From: Mesonia sp. K7 | GTDB taxonomy: Bacteria; Bacteroidota; Bacteroidia; Flavobacteriales; Flavobacteriaceae | DNA length: 46,145 nt | Assembly: GCF_003233725.1 (NCBI RefSeq) | Contig: NZ_QKQV01000016.1 | Coordinates: forward strand, 1 to 46,145 | Direction: 5' to 3' | Part shown: positions 8,635 to 16,402 of the stretch, piece after piece | Numbering within the stretch: position 1 is the stretch's first letter | Layout of the letters: each line of letters starts with the position of its first letter | Notes under the pieces: generated by a model | Told to the model about the DNA's origin: nothing | The model's input: only the letters and a program-made list of their open reading frames with translations | Databases searched by the model: none | Position numbers and translations under genes: made by a program

Positions 8635-9080
8635 GGGGGTAAAATCGGTTAATTGATAACAGTCATCAATTTACTAATAATCAAACTTTTCACCTCGGAA
8701 TTTTAGTGATTTATACAGGGTTTTTGGGTGTTTTTAATTTATAAGCTTTATTTTGTTATATACATCTCATTATTAATCTTATCTCTAACCTCATTGTAGA
8801 TAGATTCTAAATATGAGAATATCGCTGCAGATAAACAGTTTTAGGGGTTGTCACAATAAAATTGCTATTACTTTAAATTGTATTTTACTGTAGTAGTGAA
8901 CGACATAAGATCTATACTACCCAAATAATATATAAATCAAATCAGAGAAAGTTTTTTGATTTTGGTGGCATGAATGTTCATTGCTTATCATCACAGCTGT
9001 TCCTATAATTATTAAATAAAATTAAGCCACATTTAACGCAACCAAATCGAAAAGTATGCATCTAATAAATAAACAGAACC
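8635..9080. other. Non-coding AT-rich gap
   Basis: No ORF, tRNA or strong hairpin is seen in this 446 bp between the divergent RteC and lipoprotein genes. It should contain both promoters, but I cannot place a convincing TTTG/TAnnTTTG pair. Confidence 0.4.
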
Positions 9081-9518
9081 ATGAAATACCAAATTTTAAT
9101 TAGCTTGACTTTTTTCAGCATGTTTACTTCTTGTAGTAATGATGATGATAATGGAACTCCTCCAGTAAATAATTGTGATTTTGACACCATTATTAGTGAC
9201 GATTTATATGCAAATGCACCTAGTGATCAACTTTCAATCACCGATCTAAGTATCCTAGATGACTGTTTGCAAATAACTTTTAGTGCAAGTGGTTGTGATG
9301 GAAATTCTTGGGTGGTTAAATTAATCGACTCGGGAGAAATATCAGATTCTTCACCCGCTCAAAGGGATTTAAGACTTTCGCTGGAAAACAACGAAGCTTG
9401 TACTGCTGTTCCTTCTAAGACCTATACATTTGATATTTCTGAATTACAAATCCCCAATGACAGTGAAGTCAATCTGAATATAACTAATTCAGACGATCAG
9501 ATTCTTTATGAATATTAA
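9081..9518 (+). CDS. Small lipoprotein, cargo of the integrative element
   Basis: The protein has 145 residues. A hydrophobic N-terminal segment ends in FTSC (lipobox, Cys18), followed by SNDDDNGTPP, an acidic start typical of exported Bacteroidota lipoproteins. The rest has a paired-cysteine look (NNCDFD, DDCLQ, SGCDGNSW, NEACTAV) and predicted beta strands. I recognise no named family. Proteins with this shape are common in Flavobacteriia. It sits between integrase and RteC on the opposite strand, so it is either element cargo or an insertion in it. Confidence 0.75.
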   Translation: MKYQILISLTFFSMFTSCSNDDDNGTPPVNNCDFDTIISDDLYANAPSDQLSITDLSILDDCLQITFSASGCDGNSWVVKLIDSGEISDSSPAQRDLRLSLENNEACTAVPSKTYTFDISELQIPNDSEVNLNITNSDDQILYEY

Positions 9519-9553
9519 ATAATGAGTGTAAGGGATTGCCTTCACTATATACT

Positions 9554-10780
9554 TTAAGCAATATCCTTATTTTTCCTTGAGCATAGTTTTTGCTTTAGAA
9601 TACTCATATCTTCACTGATTTTGGTCTCTATGACTTTTGCATAAATTTGTGTGGTTGATATCTTATTATGCCCCAATAGTTTTGAAACGGTTTCAATTGG
9701 TACTCCGTTGGAAAGTGTTACCGTTGTAGCAAAAGTATGTCTTGCCGTATGAAAGGTGAGGTGTTTATTGATTTTGAGTATAGCGGTTACTTCTTTGATG
9801 TATTTATTCATTTTTTGATTGGAATATACCGGGAGTAACTTTTGCGTATCTTCCAGTCTAGGGTAGTCTTTGTACTTTTTAATGATACTTTTTGCTCTAT
9901 CTAATAAGGGAACCATCACTTTGGTAGAAGTTTTTTCCCGTTGAGTGCTGATCCATTTTTCACCATCGATACCGATCACTATATTATTATTTGTTAGGTT
10001 ATACACATCGCCGTATGCTAAGCCGGTATAACACGCAAAGACGTAAATATCCCTTGCAATTTGATGTGTTTGTTTATCCAAAACAGAAGTTGTTAAAATT
10101 TCTAATTCTTCTTTGGTTAGCATTTGCCTTTGTGTTTTTTCAAACCGAAGCTGGTAGCTTTTGGATGGATTTTTATCAATCCATTCTAGTTTATAACCAA
10201 AGTGACATAGCTTTTTAAGGCGTTCCATATGCTTCATTAAGCCATTGTTATTGAGATTAGGATTTTTCTTAAGGAAATGCTCAAATTCTATTACAAAACT
10301 ATAACTAAGCTGTTTTAAAGATATATCATCTATATTGAATTTTGCTTTTAAAAATTGCTTGATATAGAGTTTGGTAGTTTTATAGTTTTTTAAAGTTCCT
10401 GGCTTCAAAATACCTTGCATGGATTCATTATGGTAGGTCACAAGGTCTAATAAAGTTTTATTAATTTGATCATCACCAAAATACCTGGCTTTTATGGTCT
10501 GGGCACTTATAAAAGCATCATTTTGTTTGAGTTCTTCGTAAGCTTCAAAGATTTGTTCTTCTACCTGAGCTAAATACCTATTTAGCTTTTCCGATTTCGG
10601 GGTATTCTTTTTGGCTCTACTTTTAGAAGAATCCCAATAATTAGGATTAATTTTCCTGTTTAAACTGAAGTTAGTTCTCTTGCCATTTACCGTAATTCGT
10701 GCGTAAATAGGGGCAAGGTCGTTCTTTACTCTAGAAGCATGTACCCAGATTAAAAGGCTGAAAGTTGTAAAATGTGTCAT
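9554..10780 (-). CDS. Tyrosine recombinase/integrase
   Basis: The protein has 408 residues. An N-terminal Arm DNA-binding segment (about 10-90, ending near NRYLAQVEEQ) precedes a SAM-like core-binding domain (about 110-210) and a C-terminal catalytic domain. Catalytic features are HTARHTFATT (His and Arg), LLGHNKISTTQIYAK (LGH and nucleophilic Tyr), and an ACYTGLAYGDV segment where the usual first Arg is not in the normal place. That is common in Bacteroidota integrases. Known role: site-specific insertion and excision of integrative elements. The start is the ATG at 10780. An inverted repeat and two direct repeats lie just upstream. The tRNA-Pro 3' end is 208 bp away, a typical position, but I find no duplicated tRNA end at the far side. 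Confidence 0.92.
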   Translation of the reverse strand: MTHFTTFSLLIWVHASRVKNDLAPIYARITVNGKRTNFSLNRKINPNYWDSSKSRAKKNTPKSEKLNRYLAQVEEQIFEAYEELKQNDAFISAQTIKARYFGDDQINKTLLDLVTYHNESMQGILKPGTLKNYKTTKLYIKQFLKAKFNIDDISLKQLSYSFVIEFEHFLKKNPNLNNNGLMKHMERLKKLCHFGYKLEWIDKNPSKSYQLRFEKTQRQMLTKEELEILTTSVLDKQTHQIARDIYVFACYTGLAYGDVYNLTNNNIVIGIDGEKWISTQREKTSTKVMVPLLDRAKSIIKKYKDYPRLEDTQKLLPVYSNQKMNKYIKEVTAILKINKHLTFHTARHTFATTVTLSNGVPIETVSKLLGHNKISTTQIYAKVIETKISEDMSILKQKLCSRKNKDIA

Positions 10781-10833
10781 AGTTGATGTCTTAAAAGTGT
10801 TAACCGGTGTTTAAGACGAAAATCAAATCAACT
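10781..10833. promoter_or_regulatory. Nested inverted repeat upstream of integrase
   Basis: Two palindromic pairs share one centre. AGTTGAT (10781-10787) pairs with ATCAACT (10827-10833), and GTCTTAAA (10788-10795) pairs with TTTAAGAC (10810-10817). The structure begins one base upstream of the integrase ATG and would cover its promoter or leader. It could be an operator or an integrase/excisionase site. Confidence 0.5.
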
Positions 10834-10873
10834 ATTTCAATAACAGGGTTTTAACATTAAAAAGTGTTAACCG
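10793..10873. repeat. 14-bp direct repeats beside integrase
   Basis: AAAAGTGTTAACCG occurs exactly at 10793-10806 and 10860-10873, starts 67 bp apart. A partial copy TGTTAACC ends near 10885. Direct repeats between an integrase gene and the chromosome junction are the classic form of arm-type recombinase binding sites, but the assignment is inference. Confidence 0.5.
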
Positions 10874-10929
10874 AATTGTTAACCTAATCATATGATTTCA
10901 AACCATTTTGTATGATAGTCCAAAAACGA

Positions 10930-10965
10930 CAAAACCTTGATAATCATAAGATTAGCAAGGTTTTG
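10930..10965 (-). terminator. Terminator-like hairpin downstream of tRNA-Pro
   Basis: A perfect 10-bp inverted repeat has arms CAAAACCTTG (10930-10939) and CAAGGTTTTG (10956-10965). Read on the minus strand it is followed by TCGTTTTT. It lies 22 bp past the tRNA-Pro 3' end and probably terminates the tRNA transcript. Confidence 0.6.
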
Positions 10966-10987
10966 ATGTTGTTTAGCTTACGCTAAG

Positions 10988-11062
10988 TCGGGGTGGCAGG
11001 ATTCGAACCTGCGACCTCCTGCTCCCAAAGCAGGCGCGATAACCGGGCTACGCTACACCCCG
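10988..11062 (-). tRNA. tRNA-Pro (anticodon TGG)
   Basis: The minus strand folds as a full tRNA. A 7-bp acceptor stem CGGGGTG/CACCCCG is followed by discriminator A. The anticodon loop is CTTTGGGA with TGG, and the T-arm has GGTTCGAATCC. It lies in tandem with tRNA-Ser and next to the integrase, so its 3' end is a candidate attachment site. Confidence 0.95.
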
Positions 11063-11119
11063 AATACAGCTATACAACTGTAAGGTATTCTTTACTTTTT
11101 TTCGAATTCTCTCGAAAGG

Positions 11120-11205
11120 TGGCGGAGAGACCGGGATTCGAACCCGGGCATCGAAAAACGATGACAGCTTAGCAGGCTGCTGCATTACCACTCTGCCACC
11201 TCTCC
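11120..11205 (-). tRNA. tRNA-Ser (anticodon GCT)
   Basis: The minus strand gives acceptor stem GGAGAGG/TCTCTCC with discriminator G. The anticodon is in CTGCTAA (GCT). A long variable arm (ATCG..CGAT) typical of class II tRNAs is present, and the T-arm is GGTTCGAATCC. The 3' CCA (11120-11122) appears to be encoded. It is co-oriented with tRNA-Pro, 57 bp upstream of it. Confidence 0.95.
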
Positions 11206-11317
11206 GTAAAATTTAAGAACGTGCATTAAATTTTGCGTTTGCAAATATACATGTAGACTTAGTTGATACCAAACATTTTCTCGCTTTTTTTGAAATTAAA
11301 TTTACTTGAGACATTAT

Positions 11318-12571
11318 CTATTTGAAATCAAGAATATTAGTAGGCTGTTTTTTTTCTGTTTTTATCAATCGATGTAGAGGTTTTAGCATTTTTTGGTGTT
11401 TTGATACAAAGGGATTGTTTTGATCCCAGACATAACCTGCCAATACCGAGCAGAGTTGTCTTTTGATTTCTGGGTTAGGATTTTGGTGTAGAATAATATC
11501 TTGTAGTTCTCCGGTATACCATGATTTCACGTAAGTAGAAAATACGTTTACCCCTTGTTTGATATAATCTTCATATTCCTTTTGCCAATCTACTTTTTCG
11601 CCATTTAGTTCTTTTAAAATAAGTTTTGCTGCCAAGAGTGAAGATTCCGTGGCAAAACAAACCCCTGAAGAAAAAATAGGATCTAAAAATTCGGCACTGT
11701 TTCCGGTGAGTACAAATTTATTTCCGTAAAGTTGCTTGACACTTTTAGAAATATTGTCCATTTGGATGGGTTCAAACATAAACGGAACATTCTCAAATTG
11801 CTGACGGTATTTCACGATTTTTGTAAGCAACATTTCCATTCTACTTTCTTTTGGAAATTGATTGATAGCTTCTTGTGAACCTACAAAACCAATACTGGTA
11901 TTTCCGTTAGAAAAAGGGATATACCAAAACCATAAGTCTCGTTGTAAAATCTCGAAAGTGATTCTGGTTCCTGCTTCGCCAGCTGGTCGACGGATATCTT
12001 TTACTTGTGTGAAAATAGAGCTTTTGTTTTCTATTTGAGGTGGATGGTTGAGTCCGAATTTTGTAGCTAAAACACGAGCGTTTCCGCTGGCATCAATTAT
12101 ATATTTCCCTTCAATTTTTTGCTTTTTTCCTGCGTTATCTTCAATAGCTACAGCTACTTTGGTTTCGCTAATGTGAATATTATTAATTTTTGTTTCAAAC
12201 AGAATATCAACCCCATTTTTGATGCACTCTTGTGCTAATACCTGATCAAAATCATCGCGGGGTACTTGCCAAGTCCAATCCCAACCTTCAGAAAACTTGT
12301 CGCTAAAATCAAACTCTCCAGCAATACCTTCTCTTATAAATCCTGCGCCAATCTTTTTCTGATAATTCTGCTTTTTTAAACATTCTAAGAGACCAGCTTC
12401 TTCAAAACTTTCCATGCATTTCGGTATCAAACTTTCTCCAATAGCAAATCGAGGAAATTTAGATTTTTCAATTACAATTACACGGATATTTTGCCGATTA
12501 AGATAAGAAGCGGCAACCGTTCCTGCAGGTCCTGCACCAATAATGATGACATCTGTTTTTTGTGTAGTCAT
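11318..12571 (-). CDS. Flavin-dependent halogenase-like oxidoreductase
   Basis: The protein has 417 residues. The FAD-binding GAGPAG is at 12-17, and the PRFAIGESLIP segment (40-50) is typical of FADH2 halogenases and relatives. A lysine in KKIGAGF (K72/K73) lies where phenolic halogenases keep their halogenating Lys. The halogenase signature W-x-W-x-I-P appears as WFWYIP at 214-219. These features favour a phenol/pyrrole-type flavin-dependent halogenase over a plain monooxygenase or geranylgeranyl-reductase relative. It is divergent from the tyrosine ammonia-lyase gene with 70 bp between the starts, so it probably belongs to the pigment cluster. The likely substrate is the hydroxyphenyl end of the aryl polyene, free or ACP-bound (inference; chlorinated flexirubins are known). 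A flavin reductase is not in the window. Confidence 0.75.
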   Translation of the reverse strand: MTTQKTDVIIIGAGPAGTVAASYLNRQNIRVIVIEKSKFPRFAIGESLIPKCMESFEEAGLLECLKKQNYQKKIGAGFIREGIAGEFDFSDKFSEGWDWTWQVPRDDFDQVLAQECIKNGVDILFETKINNIHISETKVAVAIEDNAGKKQKIEGKYIIDASGNARVLATKFGLNHPPQIENKSSIFTQVKDIRRPAGEAGTRITFEILQRDLWFWYIPFSNGNTSIGFVGSQEAINQFPKESRMEMLLTKIVKYRQQFENVPFMFEPIQMDNISKSVKQLYGNKFVLTGNSAEFLDPIFSSGVCFATESSLLAAKLILKELNGEKVDWQKEYEDYIKQGVNVFSTYVKSWYTGELQDIILHQNPNPEIKRQLCSVLAGYVWDQNNPFVSKHQKMLKPLHRLIKTEKKQPTNILDFK

Positions 12572-12575
12572 TAAG

Positions 12576-12606
12576 TTTTTATAATGCTGTAAATATAGTA
12601 CATTTG
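12576..12606 (+). promoter_or_regulatory. Bacteroidota-type promoter of the pigment operon
   Basis: TACATTTG at 12599-12606 is an exact match to the TAnnTTTG -7 box. A TTTTT-type -33 element lies at about 12576-12580, 18-19 bp upstream. The ATG of the ammonia-lyase follows 35 bp later. On the opposite strand a TATATTTA at about 12591-12598 may serve the divergent halogenase gene. Confidence 0.55.
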
Positions 12607-12641
12607 CTTTTTATAGCAGAAATTACTTGGTTTTATAGAAG

Positions 12642-14171
12642 ATGATAGAAATTACGCAACCGATTACTTTAGACGATTTTCATAAAGTTTTGTTTGAGCA
12701 AGAGTCCATCAAATGGAGTGAAGGTATTTTAGCGCATGTCAATAAAAGTTTTGAATTTTTAAAAGCGTTTTCTGAAAACAAAGTAATTTATGGAGTCAAT
12801 ACTGGTTTTGGTCCGATGGCGCAGTATAAAATCAATAAAGAGGACCAAATACAGCTTCAATATAATTTGATTAGAAGTCATGCGGCCGGTTCGGGAAATT
12901 ACCTTGAACCCATCGAAGTAAAATCGCTGATGCTGGCAAGACTCAATACACTGAGTATTGGCAAATCGGGTGTGCACCAAAGTATTTTTACGACGATGAC
13001 CACACTTATCAATAAAAACATCACTCCAATTATTTATGAACACGGCGGAGTTGGAGCAAGCGGCGATTTAGTACAATTAGCACATTTGGCATTGGTTTTA
13101 ATCGGTGAAGGAAATGTTTTGTATAAAGGAGAAGTTCTACCTACTGCTTCTGTTTTTGAGCAAGAGAACATTCAACCTATAAAAATAAAAGGAAGGGAAG
13201 GCCTCGGTTTGATAAACGGAACTTCGGTCATGACAGGTATAGGTATTGTGAATAGTATTTATGCGCGTAATTTATTGAATTGGTCTGTTTTCTGCGGAGC
13301 TTTACTCAATGAAATTGTGGCAAGTTATGACGACCATTATTCGGAAGCGCTAAATGAATCTAAGCGACATGGAGGTCAAGCAGATATCGCCCATATAATG
13401 CGCAGGCATTTAAGAGATAGCAAAACCATCAAAAAGCGAGAAGAACATCTTTTTAGTGAAACCCAAGAAGCGGTTTTTAAAGAAAAAGTACAAGAATATT
13501 ATAGCTTACGATGTATTCCGCAAATTTTAGGACCTGTGTTAGATACCATTCAGCAAACCGAAAAAATATTAATAGAGGAAGTAAATTCGGCCAATGATAA
13601 CCCTATTGTTGATGTCGAAAGACAAAATGTTTATCACGGAGGGAATTTTCATGGCGATTATATTTCGTTAGAAATGGATAAGTTAAAATTGGTCATCACC
13701 AAAGTGTCTATGCTTGCAGAGCGACAGCTTAATTATTTATTGAATTCAAAAATCAACGAAAAATTTCCACCCTTTTTAAACTTAGGAAAATTAGGATTAA
13801 ATTTTGGAATGCAAGGGATGCAGTTTACAGCAGTTTCGACTACGGCAGAGAACCAAACTTTGTCCAACCCCATGTATGTACACAGTATTTCCAATAATAA
13901 CGATAATCAGGATATTGTAAGTATGGGAACCAATGCCGCACTAATCACCAAAAAAGTGATCCAAAATGCTCATGAAGTATTAGCTATCGAGCTCATTGCT
14001 TTGGTGCAAGCGGTTTATTTAATAGAAGATGAACAAAAACTATCTTCTGTTTCTAAAGCCCAACTCAAAGCACTTCAAAAAATTATTCCACCTTTTCATG
14101 GAGATGAGGCGAAGTTTCCTTACATCCCACAAATCATCAATTACATCAAAACAAATCAACCTTACTTATGA
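12642..14171 (+). CDS. Tyrosine ammonia-lyase (aromatic amino acid lyase)
   Basis: The protein has 509 residues, the normal size for the family. The MIO cofactor triad Ala-Ser-Gly is at 139-141 in GGVGASGDL, and the catalytic Tyr50 is in VIYGVNTGFGPMAQY. The substrate-end loop reads NLIRSHAAGSG (75-85). The whole protein closely follows, from memory, the tyrosine ammonia-lyase of Flavobacterium johnsoniae: DQIQLQYNLIRSH, NSANDNPI, GNFHGDYISLEMDKLK and NPMYVHSI are shared words. Reaction: L-tyrosine to p-coumarate plus ammonia, giving the aryl starter. Histidine ammonia-lyase is the alternative, but its operon partners would be hut genes, which are absent. It is the first gene of the pigment operon, and its stop overlaps the next start by ATGA. 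Confidence 0.92.
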   Translation: MIEITQPITLDDFHKVLFEQESIKWSEGILAHVNKSFEFLKAFSENKVIYGVNTGFGPMAQYKINKEDQIQLQYNLIRSHAAGSGNYLEPIEVKSLMLARLNTLSIGKSGVHQSIFTTMTTLINKNITPIIYEHGGVGASGDLVQLAHLALVLIGEGNVLYKGEVLPTASVFEQENIQPIKIKGREGLGLINGTSVMTGIGIVNSIYARNLLNWSVFCGALLNEIVASYDDHYSEALNESKRHGGQADIAHIMRRHLRDSKTIKKREEHLFSETQEAVFKEKVQEYYSLRCIPQILGPVLDTIQQTEKILIEEVNSANDNPIVDVERQNVYHGGNFHGDYISLEMDKLKLVITKVSMLAERQLNYLLNSKINEKFPPFLNLGKLGLNFGMQGMQFTAVSTTAENQTLSNPMYVHSISNNNDNQDIVSMGTNAALITKKVIQNAHEVLAIELIALVQAVYLIEDEQKLSSVSKAQLKALQKIIPPFHGDEAKFPYIPQIINYIKTNQPYL

Positions 14172-14899
14172 AATATGCTGTAATTACAGGCGGTTCTCGT
14201 GGCATTGGTAAAGCAGTGGCGATTCAATTGGCAAAAGATCATCAACTCAACATTTTGTTCACTTATCATTCAAACGAAGAAGCAGCAAATTCCACTTTAA
14301 GTGAAATAGAAAGTTTAGGGGTAAAATGCGACAAGCTAAAGTTTGATGTGGCAGATCACCAGGCTACAAATACAACTTTCGCGGAATGGGAACAAGAAAA
14401 CCCTGATGCTGTCGTAGAAGTTGTAATCAATAACGCGGGTATTACCAACGACAATCTTTTTATTTGGATGAATCAAGAGAGTTGGAAATCGGTTATCGAT
14501 ACAAGTTTAAACGGATTTTACAATACCACACAATATTTTCTTCAAAAAATGCTGAGAAACCGTTATGGTAGAATCATCAATATGGTTTCTGTAAGTGGTT
14601 TGAAAGGAACGCCCGGTCAAACCAATTATTCGGCGGCAAAGGCAGCTATCATTGGTGCGACCAAAGCCTTGGCCCAAGAAATCGCGAAAAGAAATATTAC
14701 CGTGAATGCGGTAGCTCCTGGGTTTATTACTTCAGATATGACCAAAGACCTAGACGAAAAGGAACTAAAAAAACTCATTCCAGCAAATCGTTTTGGTAAA
14801 GTAGAAGAAGTTGCCCATTTAGTGAGTTTTTTAGCTTCCCAAAAATCTTCCTATATTACAGGGGAAGTGATTAACATAAACGGAGGAATTTATTCTTAA
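14168..14899 (+). CDS. 3-ketoacyl-ACP reductase, FabG-type SDR
   Basis: The protein has 243 residues. The cofactor motif TGGSRGIG is at 7-14 and NNAG at 88-91. The catalytic Ser is about 141 in NMVSVSG, with Tyr154 and Lys158 in NYSAAK. PGFITSDMT and the C-terminal GGIYS are typical of FabG. It would reduce the 3-keto group after each chain extension of the polyene. It overlaps the ammonia-lyase gene by 4 bp and is followed 6 bp later by a ketosynthase. Confidence 0.93.
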   Translation: MKYAVITGGSRGIGKAVAIQLAKDHQLNILFTYHSNEEAANSTLSEIESLGVKCDKLKFDVADHQATNTTFAEWEQENPDAVVEVVINNAGITNDNLFIWMNQESWKSVIDTSLNGFYNTTQYFLQKMLRNRYGRIINMVSVSGLKGTPGQTNYSAAKAAIIGATKALAQEIAKRNITVNAVAPGFITSDMTKDLDEKELKKLIPANRFGKVEEVAHLVSFLASQKSSYITGEVININGGIYS

Positions 14900-14904
14900 G
14901 ATAT

Positions 14905-16125
14905 ATGAATAGAAGAGTTGTCATTACTGGAATGGGTATTTATTCTTGCATCGGCACCAATGTAGAAGAAGTAAGAAAATCTTTATACGAGGGTAAGTCA
15001 GGTATCATTTTCGATGAAAAACGCAAAGATTTTGGTTACCGTTCTGCTTTAACAGGAATGGTACCTGAACTCGATCTAAAAAAAGAACTGAGTAGGAGAG
15101 AACGCGTGAGTATTGGTGCAGAAACCGAATATGCTTTTACGGCCTCGCAGCAAGCGTTCCGCCAAGCGAATATTGATGAAGCTTTCATGAACTCGAAAGA
15201 AATCGGAATTTTATTTGGCAACGACAGTACCGCGCAATCGGTCGTAGAAGCTACCGATAAAATTAGAGATAAAAAAGATACGACTTTAGTGGGTTCTGGA
15301 GGTGTTTTTAAATCGATGAACTCTACATGTACGATGAACCTTGCGACTATTTTTAAACTCAAGGGAATCAATTTTACGATAAGTGCTGCTTGTGCAAGTG
15401 GTTCACACTCGATTGGGATGGCTTATTTGTTGATAAAATCAGGTTTGCAAGATTTTATTTTGTGCGGCGGAACCCAGGAAATCAACCCCTATGCGATGGG
15501 AAGTTTCGATGGTTTAGGTGTTTTTTCGGTAAATGAAGAAAATCCAACAAAAGCGAGTAGACCTTTTGATAAAAAAAGAGATGGTTTGGTGCCAAGTGGT
15601 GGTTCGGCAGCTTTATTTTTAGAAACCTACGATTCAGCAATCAAAAGAGGAGCGACTATTTTAGGTGAAATTGTAGGGTATGGGTTTTCATCGAATGGCG
15701 ATCATATTTCTACACCCAACCAAGAAGGGCCAGCAAGAGCCATGAAAAAAGCTTTGGAAATGGCAAATATGAACGCCGATGAAGTAGATTATGTAAATGC
15801 GCACGCGACTTCAACACCTATTGGCGATATTAATGAAGCTAAAGCTATAGCAGAGGTTTTCCATGGTAAAAAGCCTTATGTGAGTTCTACTAAATCGATG
15901 ACCGGTCACGAATGTTGGATGGCTGGAGCAAGCGAGGTGGTTTATTCTACGATTATGATGCAGAATGATTTTGTAGCGCCTAACATCAATTTAGAAGAGG
16001 TAGATGAGGCCGCAAAAGAATTAAATTTGGTCAAAAAAGCGGTAGATACAAAAATTGATGTATTTTTGAGCAATTCTTTTGGTTTTGGAGGAACAAACTC
16101 CGCCATAATTGTAAAAAAAATATAA
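14905..16125 (+). CDS. Ketosynthase, FabF-like (first of operon)
   Basis: The protein has 406 residues with the thiolase fold. The catalytic Cys163 is in SAACASGSH, His300 in NAHATSTP, and Lys330 and His335 in STKSMTGHE. The full Cys-His-His set means it is an active condensing enzyme. The C-terminal NSFGFGGTNSAII is a FabF hallmark. It would extend the aryl starter with malonyl-ACP. It is followed by an ACP gene 20 bp later. Which of the three intact ketosynthases here starts, extends or ends the chain cannot be told from sequence. Confidence 0.93.
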   Translation: MNRRVVITGMGIYSCIGTNVEEVRKSLYEGKSGIIFDEKRKDFGYRSALTGMVPELDLKKELSRRERVSIGAETEYAFTASQQAFRQANIDEAFMNSKEIGILFGNDSTAQSVVEATDKIRDKKDTTLVGSGGVFKSMNSTCTMNLATIFKLKGINFTISAACASGSHSIGMAYLLIKSGLQDFILCGGTQEINPYAMGSFDGLGVFSVNEENPTKASRPFDKKRDGLVPSGGSAALFLETYDSAIKRGATILGEIVGYGFSSNGDHISTPNQEGPARAMKKALEMANMNADEVDYVNAHATSTPIGDINEAKAIAEVFHGKKPYVSSTKSMTGHECWMAGASEVVYSTIMMQNDFVAPNINLEEVDEAAKELNLVKKAVDTKIDVFLSNSFGFGGTNSAIIVKKI

Positions 16126-16145
16126 CTTTTAATTAAGTAAGATTG

Positions 16146-16391
16146 ATGGAAAAAGCTGAAATCATTAACAAAATAAATGATTTTTTAATAGATGAATTTG
16201 AGGTAGAAGAAACAGAACTTCAACCAGATGCAAATCTTAAAGAGGCACTCGATTTAGACAGTCTAGACTATGTAGACTTGGTCGTGGCTGTAGAATCTAA
16301 TTTTGGAGTAAAACTAATTGGTGAGGACTTTGTCAATATCAAAACCTTAGAAGATTTTTATACACTTATCGACCAGAAGGTTAACGCATAA
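16146..16391 (+). CDS. Acyl carrier protein (first)
   Basis: The protein has 81 residues and is acidic. The phosphopantetheine Ser39 is in LDLDSLDYVDLV. The ATG at 16146 is preferred to a TTG three bases upstream. It would carry the growing polyene chain between the ketosynthase, reductase and dehydratase. It is distinct from the second ACP at 19912, whose motif reads LDSIDALEI. The LDSLDYVDLV motif is of the kind seen in aryl polyene carriers. Confidence 0.93.
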   Translation: MEKAEIINKINDFLIDEFEVEETELQPDANLKEALDLDSLDYVDLVVAVESNFGVKLIGEDFVNIKTLEDFYTLIDQKVNA

Positions 16392-16402
16392 TCACATTTT
16401 TT

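Noticed and set aside
5680-10987. Duplicate of the tRNA-Pro 3' end marking the other end of the element
   Set aside because: I looked for the TGGCAGGATTCGAACC word on the left side and did not find a second copy in the window.
12759-13043. Antisense ORFs inside the pigment genes and housekeeping genes
   Set aside because: They lie on the opposite strand of well-supported genes and have no recognisable motifs; they are shadows.
12642-14171. Histidine ammonia-lyase of histidine degradation
   Set aside because: No hutU, hutI or hutG neighbours are present; the sequence follows flavobacterial tyrosine ammonia-lyase and the operon is for polyene synthesis.
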